Of a stretch of DNA of 64,000 bases, positions 22,201 to 33,880 are shown piece after piece. The stretch spans positions 186,001 to 250,000 of the forward strand of contig NJPS01000055.1 in NCBI GenBank assembly GCA_002946415.1, in the 5' to 3' direction. The notes beneath the pieces were generated by a model. That model was not told the origin of the DNA. It was given only the letters and a program-made list of their open reading frames with translations, and did not search any database. How positions within the stretch are numbered: the first letter of the stretch is position 1; each line of letters opens with the position of its first letter. A program made the translations under genes and the position numbers. The DNA comes from Rutstroemia sp. NJR-2017a BVV2 (Eukaryota > Ascomycota > Leotiomycetes > Helotiales > Rutstroemiaceae).

Positions 22201-24853
22201 TTCAATCTGAACGAGATGTCTTCGAGCTGAGGCTGACGCTCGTAGGTAGTTGAACACAGTCACAAAGGGCTATACATTCGGTATCCTACAAGATATATGA
22301 TGTAATATATTGTGATCCAAAACCTAGTGAGTGGCTTCCGAGTGACGGATGATACGGATCCTACAGCTCTAAGCCGCTTTACGAACGAAAACTACTCGTA
22401 CGACACTTAAAATCAGATAAATGTCACAATGACATGTGGAGCGGTGGAGACGACGGATCCGAGATGTGGAGACTGCTTCGTTGTGCTGTGATGTGCTGTG
22501 TTGTAAGGCTGGGTCTAAGTAGGTGGTTCGAAGGATTTTGGTGGCGGGTTGGTGTTTTGTTGGACTTTTCAGCTTAGGATAAGCATAAGTTCTTCGCCTA
22601 CGCAGATCACTACAACGCTTATTTTGAGCTTTTATTCGTTACTCAAGTGGTAGCTGAGGTGATCGGAACTGTGCAGTTGAATTCTTCTAATAAATGTCAG
22701 CTGGTCGGCCTCCACGATGATTGAGTTGGATATTTTTGTTGAAGTGTTGAGAACACAATCAACCAGGGACTGGCTTGACAGGGTGCAGCAGTTGGCATTG
22801 CCAACAAGATCACGCCATGCGAAGTTCTTTGATTGATAGTGGTGGGACTTCTACACTGAAGTGATGGAGATGGCTGGTATGGGTATTCGTCATCCGGGAT
22901 TGTCCGGATCTGCGTTGACCCATAGCTGATGTGGTCAGTTCGACCTATTTGAGTTTCTGTATGCCTTGTACTTCGTCCCTGAGAAATATTATCCAGTACT
23001 GCTGGTGAAAAGGATATGCTGGAGTGTGAGTTCCTCATCGCCGCTATTAATGCTTGATTCTCTTTAATCTTTTATATCCAACTCATAAACATCATATCAT
23101 GGCAAGTAACTTGAGTAAGAACACTTCTACTTCGCGATGAATGATGATCTGATGAATTTTCACCACTAGGTGTTTCATCTAATGCCAATTTCACGTAAAA
23201 GCACCAACTCACCATTCAACATTAATCAACTGACATGTGCCGTCAAGCTAGTCATGCTACCCTCACTAAGGTAGATCTACTACTAGTTCATTGACTCCTC
23301 ATGATGGAATGATCTTCCTCCCAAGACAACAGTTATAAAATATCCCCTGCCTCGTTCTGAGACCGGCACGATAACCAGACGTCTGGTACTCATGGCAATG
23401 GTATTTCATATTGGCATCTGTAAAGCAATGAGGCTTAAAACGATAAGGCTAATCATTAATTTGACCGTATCGGATGAACTGTTGCGCCGATTGACATCAA
23501 TATGGGGTTTGCACTAGACACTACTGCAAGATATAGCCCGGAAAACCATGCCTTATTTCGACATCAACAATCGTGGCTTGATTTAGCTCCCGGTCGGGCC
23601 GGCGATCACCCAGTCTCCTCGATTTTGATCCTGCCCCGCGATTTCCAGGTTTTCCATAAATTTTCATGACAATACCAATCTCGGCATTCAATCCATCATA
23701 TAACAGACTTACTCTTACAAACTTATTCACACTGTTTCACTCAAATCAAAGTCCTAATGCCCACGTTATTCTACGCTCAAAAGTACACTCCAACTATGAA
23801 GTCGCCTTCTAATTCCCACATATATACATATTCCATGAGCCGAGGTGGGATTACGAAGACCCAAACGGTCTCATGGACTTACGAATCAAGGGAAAACCTG
23901 CCGCCTGATGTGAAGGTGTCCGTTTCTAAATACGATGTTCTCCAGAAAGTCGAAAGTAATGATGATGAAAAAAGTCCATGTGGGGATGTCAACAGACGGT
24001 CGTACCATCCTTGGGAAGGGGAGGGGATAGGAGTAAATGAATTGAGAGAGTTGTCAGAGTCGTCTCGATCCACCAGGCTCGAGAAAGACGTGGGTTTTGA
24101 ATCATAGCGGACAAAAGCGTTGAGGGCGAGGATGTCTGGCGATGGCTACGGGGAAATGAAGAGTACGCCACGAAGATGAGGTCTAAGATCGGGGACAGTG
24201 TAGTTGGATGCAAGGCAGGCTGCCACCACACCGCCACGCATTCATCGTTGATGAGGTGGGGCCTTCCATCATTACCAGTCCGGATATCTCTGGGGTCGTG
24301 TGTTGATGGAATTCCATGGCATGTGAGAGAAGGGTGTTGGAAGGCCACATGCGGATGAAGACCTCCGTCGTTAGAAAGAACATGCAAAGACTAGAGGTGC
24401 TGATTCATTTATCAAGGAATGAGGTGAGACTCGCTTGCAAGGAAGATGCGGATGACACGAGCGGGATAGCAGCACGCGCAATGGTGGCTCCCCCTCTTAG
24501 CACATCACTCGACGGAATATCTGCAAATATCTCCTTCATGAGACCGGCCGTGCTAGATAAGACGCGGGGAGACAGCAGGACCGGCTAAGATGAATGAGTT
24601 TAGTTTCATGGCAAACTGCTCTGAAAAGGCAGAGTTGAATAGCTAACATGTATAATTATCAAGAAAAATATAGATCACGACGAGGTCGGTCAATGATTGG
24701 TCAATGAGCAAAGCGAAGCAGAGTAGAAACTCTCGGTTGCTGTGGCTTATTTTGATATAAATTCATTTAAATGCAATTAATTGGAACACGCTCAATGTAA
24801 CGACTACACTGGTTAGCAAATCGCATGACTTTCGAACTGCAGATGCTTTTATA
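19286..24853. other. Gene-poor region of 5.6 kb
   Basis: No convincing protein-coding gene on either strand. The longest frames are 22697-23038 (minus, 113 codons) and 23757-24107 (plus, 116 codons). The second has a fairly protein-like composition but no domain and no supporting splice partners. There is no terminal inverted repeat, transposase or reverse-transcriptase frame that I can see. The left end is the 5' flank of the Ser/Arg-rich gene; the right end is the 3' flank of the alpha-xylosidase. Short runs such as the GGTCGGACGGACGG-like stretch near 20320 are simple-sequence only. Confidence 0.5.
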
Positions 24854-27362
24854 TTATAGATGAAATGACTCAGTTAAGAAATTCACTTGTATGGAGCCAT
24901 TCACACCTTCAGTAACACTCCCAGCTTTTTGTTCAATATCATCAATCTGAATCTTCACACAGCACGCTACATCGCCTGGCTTCTGACTACTCGGCACATC
25001 AACTTCTAGCAATTTCTGAGTGACCTCACCGACAACAACCTGCGTTATCGAAGACGCCCAATCATAGTCTGGTCGTTCTTCTTTGCCGACGAGAAGCACT
25101 CGATCTTCTCGGAGCAGGACCGGAAGGTGCAAGTTATCGAACTGCTCTGTAATCCAGGCCGGCCCGGTACGAAGCTTTCCGTCTAGCAAGCCCCTCCACT
25201 TTCCGGCCGGTACGTAATACTCCACAATTCCTTCGTCGTCGAAGATTGGCGCGACAAGCAAGCTGTCTCCGAGCATATATTGGTTGTCGAGTGTCTGACA
25301 AGTACGGTCTTGCGGAAACTCTAGAAACATGGCCCGGAGTAAGGGAACACCCGTGTTATGAGCCTCTATTGCTTTGAGGTAGATATATGGCATCAGCTTG
25401 TTCTTCAGCCGCGTGAACTTCCGTAAGACATCGCAAGCCTCGTCATCGATTAACCACGGTACTCGGTAGGTCGCCGAGCCGTGGAGTCTGGAGTGTGAGG
25501 AGAGCATGCCAAACTGGACCCAACGCTTGTATAGCGTCGCTTCGGGTGTGGTTGGTGCTTGGCCTTCCGACATGAAGCCTCCGATGTCGTGAGACCAAAA
25601 GCCAAAGCCGCTCAAGCCCAAAGACAGGCCTCCATGAAGCGACTGAGACATTCCCTGCCATGTACACTCGCAGTCTCCTCCCCAATGCACGGGAAACTGT
25701 TGTCCACCGGCTGTGGCGGCACGAGCAAACAGCACCGCCTCGCCTTTTCCTCTCTTCTGCGCAATCGCATCATAGACGGTCTTATTGTACAGATACGAGT
25801 AGTAGTTGTGACCAGATCGAGGATTCATGCCATTGAAAAACTGGACGTCTTCCCAGGGTATCCGTTCGCCGAAGTCCGTCTTAAAGCTGTCCACTCCAAT
25901 GTCTAGCAGACGGAAGAGATGCTCCTGGTACCAGTTGAGAGCGTCCGGATTGGTGAAGTCAACGATGCCCATGCCAGCTTGCCAGATGTCGCTCTGCCAG
26001 ACCGAGCCGTCGAGCCGCTTGATCAAATATCCATGCTCCATTGCGTCTTCGAATACATCGGAATTCTGCGCAATGTATGCGTTGATCCAAACACAGACTT
26101 TGAGTCCACGCTCGTGCAGGCGGCGAAGAAACCCCTTGGGGTCTGGGAAATACTGTGGGTCGAATGTGAAATCGGTCCATTGATGGGCCTTCATCCAGAA
26201 GCAGTCAAAATGCAGAACAGACATTGGTATACCGCGCTCTGCCATTCCGTCTAGTTGTGCAGTGACTGTTTTCTCGTCATAATCAGTTAGGAACGAGGTC
26301 GAAAGATACAGCCCAAAGCTCCATGGAGGTGGCAGGGCAGGACGACCTGTCAGCAGCGTGTATCTCTGGAGTATCTGATGAAAAAGTTAGCTCCTTCGAT
26401 CTACGCGCAGTCTTAATGAGAGATTGCGATGCGATTCGCTATCTCTTACCTCTTTAGGGGTCGGGCCATGAATGATGTACCAGCGAATCTCTTCGCCTTG
26501 GACAGCAACGTTGACTCTTGCAAGCTGCTCAGACTGAATTTCCAAAGAAACCAAATCTGAATGGTCGAAAAAGACACCATAACCTCGGTTCGTCATGTAG
26601 AAAGGAATGTTCTTATATGCTGAAACGCTGGTGAGCAATTTTGAATTTCCTCAAAGAATTATTGTGGTCAGACGTACCATATGGAGTACAAGTGCCCGCA
26701 TCTTCATTCCACAAGTCAATCGCCTGACCGTTCTTCACAAGTGGGCCGAACCTTTCACCAAGACCATACACGTATTCGCCAACTTGTAAGCCAAAAGACA
26801 GGCTCATATAAGCGCATCTACCTTTCTGTTCGGGCCGACGGTAGTAAGGGTCAGCGATAGCAGTCGAAGCCTTGAGAGGTAGAGGTATACCATGCTCGGG
26901 TGGTGCAATGATATATTGAACGCTCTCGAAGGCCAGTTCTGTCAATAGCCGGCCGGTCTGCGAGGACCTGTATGCCAGATTGAACTGCTTTGGGCTGGCA
27001 TTGAGTTCAGCGGAAAGGGCGCCACAACTCAAAGATGTGATGTTCTTCTCTTCAACTTTTTCAATTCGTACATCTGTCTTATTAGCCTCTGTCCCCACAT
27101 CTGGGAAAAAGTTGAATCGCGGATCAGTATTCTTGGCGCCTCGGAAATGCCCTGCTTTGCAAGAGATGATGTCTGGCGCTGGGGCGGTAACTTGCAATGT
27201 AATCGTCGGCTTATTTAACGTATCCCCTCGATGCGCGACATGCTGAATGGTGCAGAGAGCTCGAAGCTCACCAGGGCTTACCGTAGTGATATCAGTGGCC
27301 TCTACAGCATTGTGAATTGTGCAATTTTCCTGGTTAAACCAGACTCCGTGGGTGAACTTCAT
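24854..27362 (-). CDS. GH31 alpha-xylosidase, intracellular type, three exons
   Basis: Exons are 27362-26678, 26619-26450 and 26374-24854, giving 791 residues, the usual size for YicI-type enzymes. It removes alpha-linked xylose from the non-reducing end of oligosaccharides such as isoprimeverose and xyloglucan fragments. The N-terminal beta-sandwich contains YVYGLGERFGPLVKNG and the FYMTNRGYGVFF strand. The catalytic barrel has KTDFGERIP, whose Asp (about 452) is the nucleophile, and FPVHWGGDC, whose Asp (about 519) is the acid/base. GERIP after the nucleophile is typical of alpha-xylosidases rather than alpha-glucosidases. The start MKFTHGVW matches the family's N-terminus, and no signal peptide is visible, so the enzyme is probably cytosolic. 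It is divergent from a sugar transporter 554 bases away. Confidence 0.92.
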
Positions 27363-27916
27363 CTCTCTCGACGTCGTGTTCAATTCCAGAGCTGCTGACA
27401 CAGCTAGGAGACTGTCTCCGAAGCCAGGATGCGTTCGATCAGAGGGTTCAATGTTATATACGTCAAGACACGACCGTAACTCCTTCAAGTTGGCTCAACA
27501 GGTGACGTGATGCTACATGACGATACATGCACTGAGTTAATTCACCAATCACATGCAGCTTCAACGGCTCTCGGTAGTTATCAAGGAGAGAGGAGCAACA
27601 CCACTTTATCCATCGGTTATTTTCGCTCTCCATAACGTCTGGATAATATTAATGTCCAAACCGGAAGTGATCGTTTCGAAACCCCGCATTTCTCCACGTA
27701 GCTCGGATGTGTCTTACCGAATGCTTCGGTCTTCAATTGGCGCGCCAAACTAAGGGGGCTTACGGGATGATTGGGCGAGCTTAGGTAGCAAGCTGACTAC
27801 GGTTCGAGAGTTCATATGGAGTCATCGCTATTAAATCTGGGTAACATTCCCACTGGCTCTGGGCATTCGCGCGTTAGCTGGTAAGATACTCGTAACTTTA
27901 CGAATTTCGGTGGGCC
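27363..27916. promoter_or_regulatory. Shared divergent promoter of alpha-xylosidase and sugar transporter
   Basis: 554 bases lie between the two start codons. Two matches to the reverse of the CreA/Mig1 consensus SYGGRG stand four bases apart: CCCCGC at 27682-27687 and CTCCAC at 27692-27697. A CCAAT box is at about 27544. Paired CreA sites are the usual form of functional carbon-repression elements. I found no GGCTAA-type XlnR site. The short motifs also occur by chance, so binding is only a suggestion. Confidence 0.4.
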
Positions 27917-29553
27917 ATGCATCGTCCCAGGTTCATCTCTCCAGATGCTTCTGGATACACTTACTTCTGCGGTGAATATCCAATCCAAAATTTCTGCTTG
28001 TACGCGCCGGCTGACAAACTTCAGCGTTCTTCGTTGGTATCGGTTCGCTACTATGGGGTTACGATTCGGGCATCTTTTCCACTGCGCAGTCGCAAGTCTA
28101 CTTCGAAGAGAAGTTTCACCCTAACCCTGCCATGTTAGGCGGTATAATCTCTGTCTATACAGCAGGAGGAGCTGTTGGGTGTTTGCTGTCGGGGTTGATT
28201 GGCGATCGGTTCGGCAGACGTGGAACTATTCAGATTGGTGCAGTGGTGGCTGCGATCGGCACCGCCATGCAAACCGCTGCTCAAGAAACCATTCTTTTAA
28301 TCTTCGGGAGATTGGTCGCCGGGCTCGCCATTGGTATCATATATTTCGCCATCCCCATGTATCAGTCCGAGATCGCGCCAGCAAGTCATCGAGGCTTCTT
28401 TGTCGGTCTTCATGCCCAGTGTATCGGTTTTGGCTACATGACTTCGAATTGGGTAGGATACGGAGTATACTTCTCATCAGAGCAGTTCACGGTCAGTTGA
28501 GTAGCAACCTCGACTTTTTGAAGAAGTGATCGCTTGCTGAATACCCTGCAGTACCGCTTCCCAGTTGGTCTTCAAGTCTTCTGGGCTGTCCTGCTGCTAG
28601 CCGGATCGTGCTTCCTCCCGCGATCTCCAAGATGGCTGCTTGAGAAGGGCAAGACCGAAGAAGCAGCCAAGGTCATGAAAAGGCTGCGTCGCCGCAACGC
28701 CGATCAGGGTGTCTTGAAGAAGGAATTTATCCAGATGCGTGATCAAATCACGTGGGAGAAGGAGAACGAAGTGACCTCCCTCATGGCCATCCTCAAGAAA
28801 CCGTCGTACCGGAAACGCCTAATTCTTGGAAGCTTAATTCAAATCGGTCAGCAAATCTGTGGTATTTCTGCGATAAACTATTATCAAACCACGATGTACA
28901 AGTCGCTCGGTATCAAAGGTTCGACTGTTCTGCTTCTGGCTGGTGTGTGGGGGCTCACTGGCCCGTTAGCCAATGTATTCTGTTTGTTGTTCATCATCGA
29001 CCGCGTCAAGCGCCGAACTCTCTTCTTGACCGGTTCAATTGGTATGCTCATTGACATTGCAATTGTGCAGGCAATTGTTTCGGTGTATGGTGGAAGCGAT
29101 AACACAGTCGCTAACGGTTTCGGCATCTTCTTCCTCATACTCTTCGGCGTCATCTTCTCGCTTTCGTGGAACTCTGGAGCGCCCGTATACACCGCGGAGA
29201 TATTCCCCACCCAGATTCGTGCCATTGGAGGTGCCATCGGAACGTTCTGGTCGTTTGTCATCCAGGTCGTCTTGGCTCAGGCTTCACCGGTTGCTTTAAC
29301 TAAAATCGGTTGGCGCTACTACTTCTTTTTCATCGCATGTAACCTCGTAAGTGCTGTCGCTGTATATCTTTTCCTACCAGAGACTTCTGGTAAATCTCTG
29401 GAGGAAATTAGCGAGGTCTTTGGCGATGCATTCGTGACAATCCATATGGACGAGCAACTCAAAGATGGTGCAAAGGAGGGACCGATGAACCAAATGCACG
29501 CGGGTACTGCAAAGAATGGAGAAATAGCACACATTGAAACAAAAGAGGCCTAG
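27917..29553 (+). CDS. MFS sugar transporter, three exons
   Basis: Exons are 27917-27971, 28025-28491 and 28552-29553, giving 507 residues. The first intron has branch GCTGAC and acceptor TTCAG; the second has donor GTCAGT and acceptor CTGCAG. Sugar-porter signatures are present in order: LWGYDSGIF in helix 1, GDRFGRRGT after helix 2, GRLVAGLAIG in helix 4, a PRSPRWLLEKGKTEEA loop (normally PESPRWL, here the Glu is Arg), GQQICGISAINYY in helix 7 and PETSGKSLEEI at the end. Twelve helices are expected at the plasma membrane. The substrate could be a hexose, a pentose or a short oligosaccharide; linkage to the cytosolic alpha-xylosidase makes xylose or a xylosyl-disaccharide plausible. A perfect 19-base duplication lies just after the stop codon. 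Confidence 0.9.
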
Positions 29554-29567
29554 CTGGTGGGATAGAA

Positions 29568-29605
29568 GATGGTTCCGGTATTTGAAGATGGTTCCGGTAT
29601 TTGAA
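29568..29605. repeat. Perfect tandem duplication of 19 bases
   Basis: The unit GATGGTTCCGGTATTTGAA occurs at 29568-29586 and again at 29587-29605, followed by a further GATGG. It lies in the presumed 3' untranslated region of the sugar transporter. Confidence 0.9.
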
Positions 29606-30180
29606 GATGGAAAGGCGAGACTTGAAAGGTCGAGCTATATTTTCTTGCAGGTGAAAGCAGCAATGACATATTCTCTATCAGGATCTCTCCATCAAACAGA
29701 GCAATATAAACCTCAGTGATCCTTACGTTCTTCATATCCAAAGGAATAAGTCCCTGCCAGTTGGTCTTCCGGTATATACCTCTGTTGCAACTGTTCAAAT
29801 CAGATATGTAAGCGTGACGAATGACACTGGTGGCCCTCTGATGACACCATGAGAATAACTCGTCCGTAGCTGTTTGTGGCGCGGATATAACGAGGAAAGA
29901 GTTGATCTATGAGCGAGATGTGAGGTTGGGGACTTCACGTGCTAGTTTGGACTAGCGCCTTCGGGGAAGCTAGGGAGCGTCACCCCGACCATCAGATTAC
30001 ATACATCACCCCAGAAATGTCAATGAAAGTAAATTTTTATATATATGAAGTATATTACTTATTCTTATCATTTCCCATTATTGTTTGATTTTATAGGAAT
30101 TATTGATGATTGAGTATCAGGAAGGTACAAATTCTTTAGAAGGTATCGGAAGGCTGATAATTAGGCTTTTTGACTGTATA

Positions 30181-30230
30181 GTGGCCTTAATAGGCCTTAC
30201 AGGGCCCTATAGGGCCTTATAGGCGGTCCA
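30181..30230. repeat. Imperfect tandem array with a 10-base period
   Basis: Five consecutive ten-base blocks are variants of AGGGCCTTAT: gtggccttaa, taggccttac, agggccctat, agggccttat, aggcggtcca. The centre is palindromic (AGGGCCCT). It stands about 350-400 bases before the start of the GH141-like gene. Confidence 0.85.
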
Positions 30231-30583
30231 ATAATGTGGTAGTTAATTTTTGGTGTGATACATGATCTAACACCCGAGCGAGAACTTCACCAGCTCATGG
30301 TTACGGAGTATCGCCTGGTAGATCTTTGAATTGTCAGTATGGGAATCGTATCTGACTGCCGATCTGGAAATCAACCGGCGGATAAAGTCCTCTTTCTTCC
30401 CCTCCTTATTTAGGCTTTTGGCATGTACCTGACTTTCTAGCTACAGTAGGTCATGGCAAAACATCCAACCTCGGACGCTCTAGCACGCTCTGTGGATACA
30501 AAAATCTTGGCAATGATCCCCTTTAAATGAGCGAGGTGCTGCTGGCTATCCTAACTGTGCGGTCTTTGTACAGGAAATGCAGC

Positions 30584-33532
30584 ATGGCACTCACGAAAGC
30601 TCTTGTCCTTTTCTTTCTTGCGACTTCTCACCTCACATCCAGATGTTCAGCGACGAACTTTTACGTCTCTCTTGATCATTCCGAAGGACGAAATGGAGAT
30701 GATAGCTCGAGTGCCACTCACTTTACAGATATCGCCAAAGCCAAGAACGCCGTCCGTGATGCCATATCAGGTGGCCAGAAAGAAAACATCACCGTATTCA
30801 TGTCCGATGGGATCTACTATCTGGATGCACCACTTCATTTCTCTAGCGCGGATTCTGGCAGTACTGGCTATACCGTAACGTGGAAAGCGACAGGCACCGG
30901 AACTACTATTTCTGGAGGTCTGAAGGTTACGAATTGGACAAAGAATGGCACAACTGGCATATACAGTGCGAATGTCCCAAAGAACACACAATCTAGAAAT
31001 CTTTACGTTAACGGATGGGCTGCCAACTACGCCAGGGCAAAACTGGACAGGAAGTATTTGAGTTTCACAAACACAAGTGTGCAATGGACCACTCCTGACT
31101 ATGACTGGCTGATGACCACTCCTGGCATAGCCAACGCCGAACTACGCTCTATCAACTCTTTCACAGATCGATATGCCCCGATCAAAGCTGTGGGTAGTCG
31201 TGAGCTAATCATGGTCCAAGATTGCTGGAAGAATCAAGTGATCGGATGGGACGACTTTGTCGCTCCATTCTCTGATTTCGGCGTGTGGATCCAGAATTCC
31301 TTGGCCCTTCTTGATGAGGGAGGAGAGTATTACCTTGATTCGGATGCTGGAATCGTGTACTATATGCCACTGGAAGGAGAGGACCTGTCAACAGCCGATA
31401 CTTATCTTGGCGTCCAGGAGGCTCTGGTTATTATTTCTGGTACCTATGATGACCCTGCGCAGCTACTATCATTCGAGGGTCTGAATTTTGTAGGTATTAC
31501 CATTTCAAGTATCAAGAGACTTCAGGTTGATTACTTTTTCTAGGCACACACAACATGGTTAAAACCTGGTCAGGGCTACGGCTACGTTGATCAGCAGACA
31601 GGCGGCTATATTGGCGAGAATGTTACTTATCGAGAATTCGAAGCTGCCAGATCTCACTGGTATCAAATGCCCAGCGCCATACAAGTATCTGCTGCGCGTG
31701 ACATTAGATTTGACGGAGGCTCTTACCAGCAGCTGGGTGGCGGTGGCTTCGGTATTGGGAATGATCCTAATGCTCATCTAAGTGGTATCGGACTTGGTAC
31801 GAAGAACGTTTCAGTAACGAATGGCTATTTCACACAGGTCATGGGAAACTCCATTACTGGAGGCGGGATCAACATCCCAGCTCATCATCCGAACGATACC
31901 AAACTGATCAATTCTGGCATCCATATTGAAGGAAATATTTTCTACAACACATCGTCGTTATTCAGCTCAACGGTACCAATTCTCTTCACATATGTGCAAG
32001 ATTCCACCGTGAAAAACAACGACCTCTTCCATGTCCCATACTCTGGCATTTGTATCGGATATGGTTGGGGCATGAATGATGAAGGTGGGAGCCAGACCTA
32101 CGTCGACCGTGGCACATACAAGTACCAACCTATCTTCAACACACCGACCACGGCACGAAACAACCTCATTGAGGGAAACCTCGTCAACGACTTTGGTTGG
32201 TCTCACACGGATCTCGGCGGCATTTATACATTGTCCAAGAGTCCCGACACGGTCTTCCGTGAAAACTATGTACTCAACAGTACTTGGTATGGACTATACA
32301 CTGACGAAGGTTCCAACTCCTACATCTTCGAGCATAATGACTTCCTACCCGGAGCTAGGAACGGCTCTGGGTTTGGATGGTACAACCCCAACCAAGGCTT
32401 CCCAGCAAACCCCGGTATGCACACGGCGAACAATACACTCACGGACAATTTTGGCTTGTATCCATCCAATCGTGACTTCACAAACGCTCCGCATGGTTCG
32501 GGAGTCCTAAATAATACCTTTTTGCGCAATTTTATTGTCCCAGGACTAACAGGAACCACGATAGAGGGTCGACGCGTTGCGTACAGAGCTGGGATCACAC
32601 CAGGTGCGCGTGGAGGTAGGCCAGTCATGAACCCTCCAGTTGCGGAGTCAGGCATCAGTCTCGAGTTTCCGTCGGATCTACCTGGAAACCTAGTGGTCAA
32701 GGTCTGGAACTTTGATGACGCACCGCTCAACGAGGTATCCTTCGACATCAAGACTGATGCTCATTCGACCGCCGAAGCAGTGCAGATCCCAAAGGATATT
32801 CCATCTGATAGCGTCATGAATGGAACCTGGACACTATCGAATGACAAATGCTCCGTGCCGTCGGTATCTATTGTGGTAACGTACAAGAACAAACGCACAA
32901 ACCAGAAGGGATCAATTTCCATAAATGGAACGATGCCGGGACTACTTCCACAGAACCAAACATGGCACACATCATCCACATGGCCAGCATCTTTCGGACA
33001 GCTCTGCGACTCCATTGGCATTCGAACCTCCGGTCGAGACGTGAACGGCTCGTATGATGACTGGGCTGTTGTATACAAGTCCAGCGCCATCGGATCTTCA
33101 GGTAGCATCTCAGCAAGAGTAGCATCTATTGACGCAGTGGACGCATCCTCGAAAGCCGGGGTCGTCGTTCGCAACAGTTTCAATACATCGAGTCCTTCAA
33201 ATGATGCCAGCCACGTCAACTCCACAGGCTACGCGGCGGTCGTGGTCACTCCAAGTCAAGGTGTGATTTTCGAGTGGGACTCGGCCGGCAATGGATATCT
33301 CAGGAACTCGTCCTCGGTGCCCGCGGTGCGTCCACCGGTGTGGGTACGGCTTAGCATTGCCAATGCAAGCGCGAGTGGATATTACTCGTTAGATGGCAAG
33401 ACTTGGTCGCAAGTGGGGAGTAGGGTGACGCTGACGAAGCGAGCTTCTAGATCTGATGCGGGTGTGATCTCTAATGCGCACACTGGCTTCGTTAATGGGA
33501 CTGCTATTTTCAGTGATATAAGCTTCCAGTAG
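30584..33532 (+). CDS. Secreted right-handed beta-helix protein, GH141-like glycoside hydrolase
   Basis: Exons are 30584-31489 and 31544-33532, giving 964 residues; the donor that keeps phase is GTAGGT at 31490. The N-terminus MALTKALVLFFLATSHLTSRCSA is a signal peptide, best cut before TNFYVS. An in-frame ATG at 30527 lies upstream but would bury the signal. Residues about 25-620 show the beta-helix layout: FYVSLDHSEGRNGDDS, AKNAVRDAI, GIYYLDAPL, ISGGLKVTNWTKNG, RNLYVNGWAANYARA, and N-x-I-x-x-N-x-(I/V) rungs such as RNNLIEGNLVNDFGW followed by TDLGGIYTL. This order fits GH141, which includes an alpha-L-fucosidase acting on pectin rhamnogalacturonan II and a xylanase. The C-terminal about 180 residues resemble a concanavalin/laminin-G-like jelly roll. 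Many N-glycosylation sequons support secretion. The exact substrate is not known. Confidence 0.8.
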
Positions 33533-33880
33533 AGTTAAAGGGCTTGCTCTTTGATCAGCTTTAGGTGTTCAAAATCGGGAGTTAGCGGCCCAGTAATAAT
33601 TTTGGTTGATGACCATCTTGGTCGATCGGTACAGATTGGATCTTGGCACGTTCTAAATTGCCGTTGTGACAAAAGAATATTCTAGGGAAGAAAAGTTCTA
33701 TAGCACTAAGAGAAAACTCATTTGAAGTGAAAGTTTGTTTTAATGAATCAAAAAGGGGTTCAATTCCAATGATGATAATATTTCAGGATTGAGCGGTAGT
33801 TCCCCCTATCTTTGGATCAGGGCAGTCATCTGCCTCTACAGGTGCTAGACGACTACTAACACATGAAGTCAGATGCTAAT
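33533..33880. other. Convergent 3' intergenic region, 348 bases
   Basis: Between the 3' ends of the beta-helix gene and the adenylation gene. I see no carrier-domain or reductase coding sequence that could continue the latter. Confidence 0.6.

Larger units (their letters stand above)
29554..30583. other. Intergenic, 1.03 kb, upstream of the beta-helix enzyme
   Basis: Holds the 19-base duplication, an AT-rich stretch at about 30030-30120, and the 10-base tandem array at 30181-30230. A GGCTGA, which fits the relaxed XlnR consensus GGCTRR, is at about 30152. The last 150 bases are presumably the core promoter. Confidence 0.5.

Noticed and set aside
22697..24107. Frames of 113 and 116 codons in the gene-poor region
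   Set aside because: Length is near chance level and neither shows a motif, though the second has a plausible composition.
30527..30583. Upstream ATG extending the GH141-like protein by 19 residues
   Set aside because: It would bury the signal peptide that begins cleanly at 30584.
33600..33880. Hidden thiolation or reductase domain after the adenylation enzyme
   Set aside because: No carrier motif or Rossmann signature in any minus-strand frame there.
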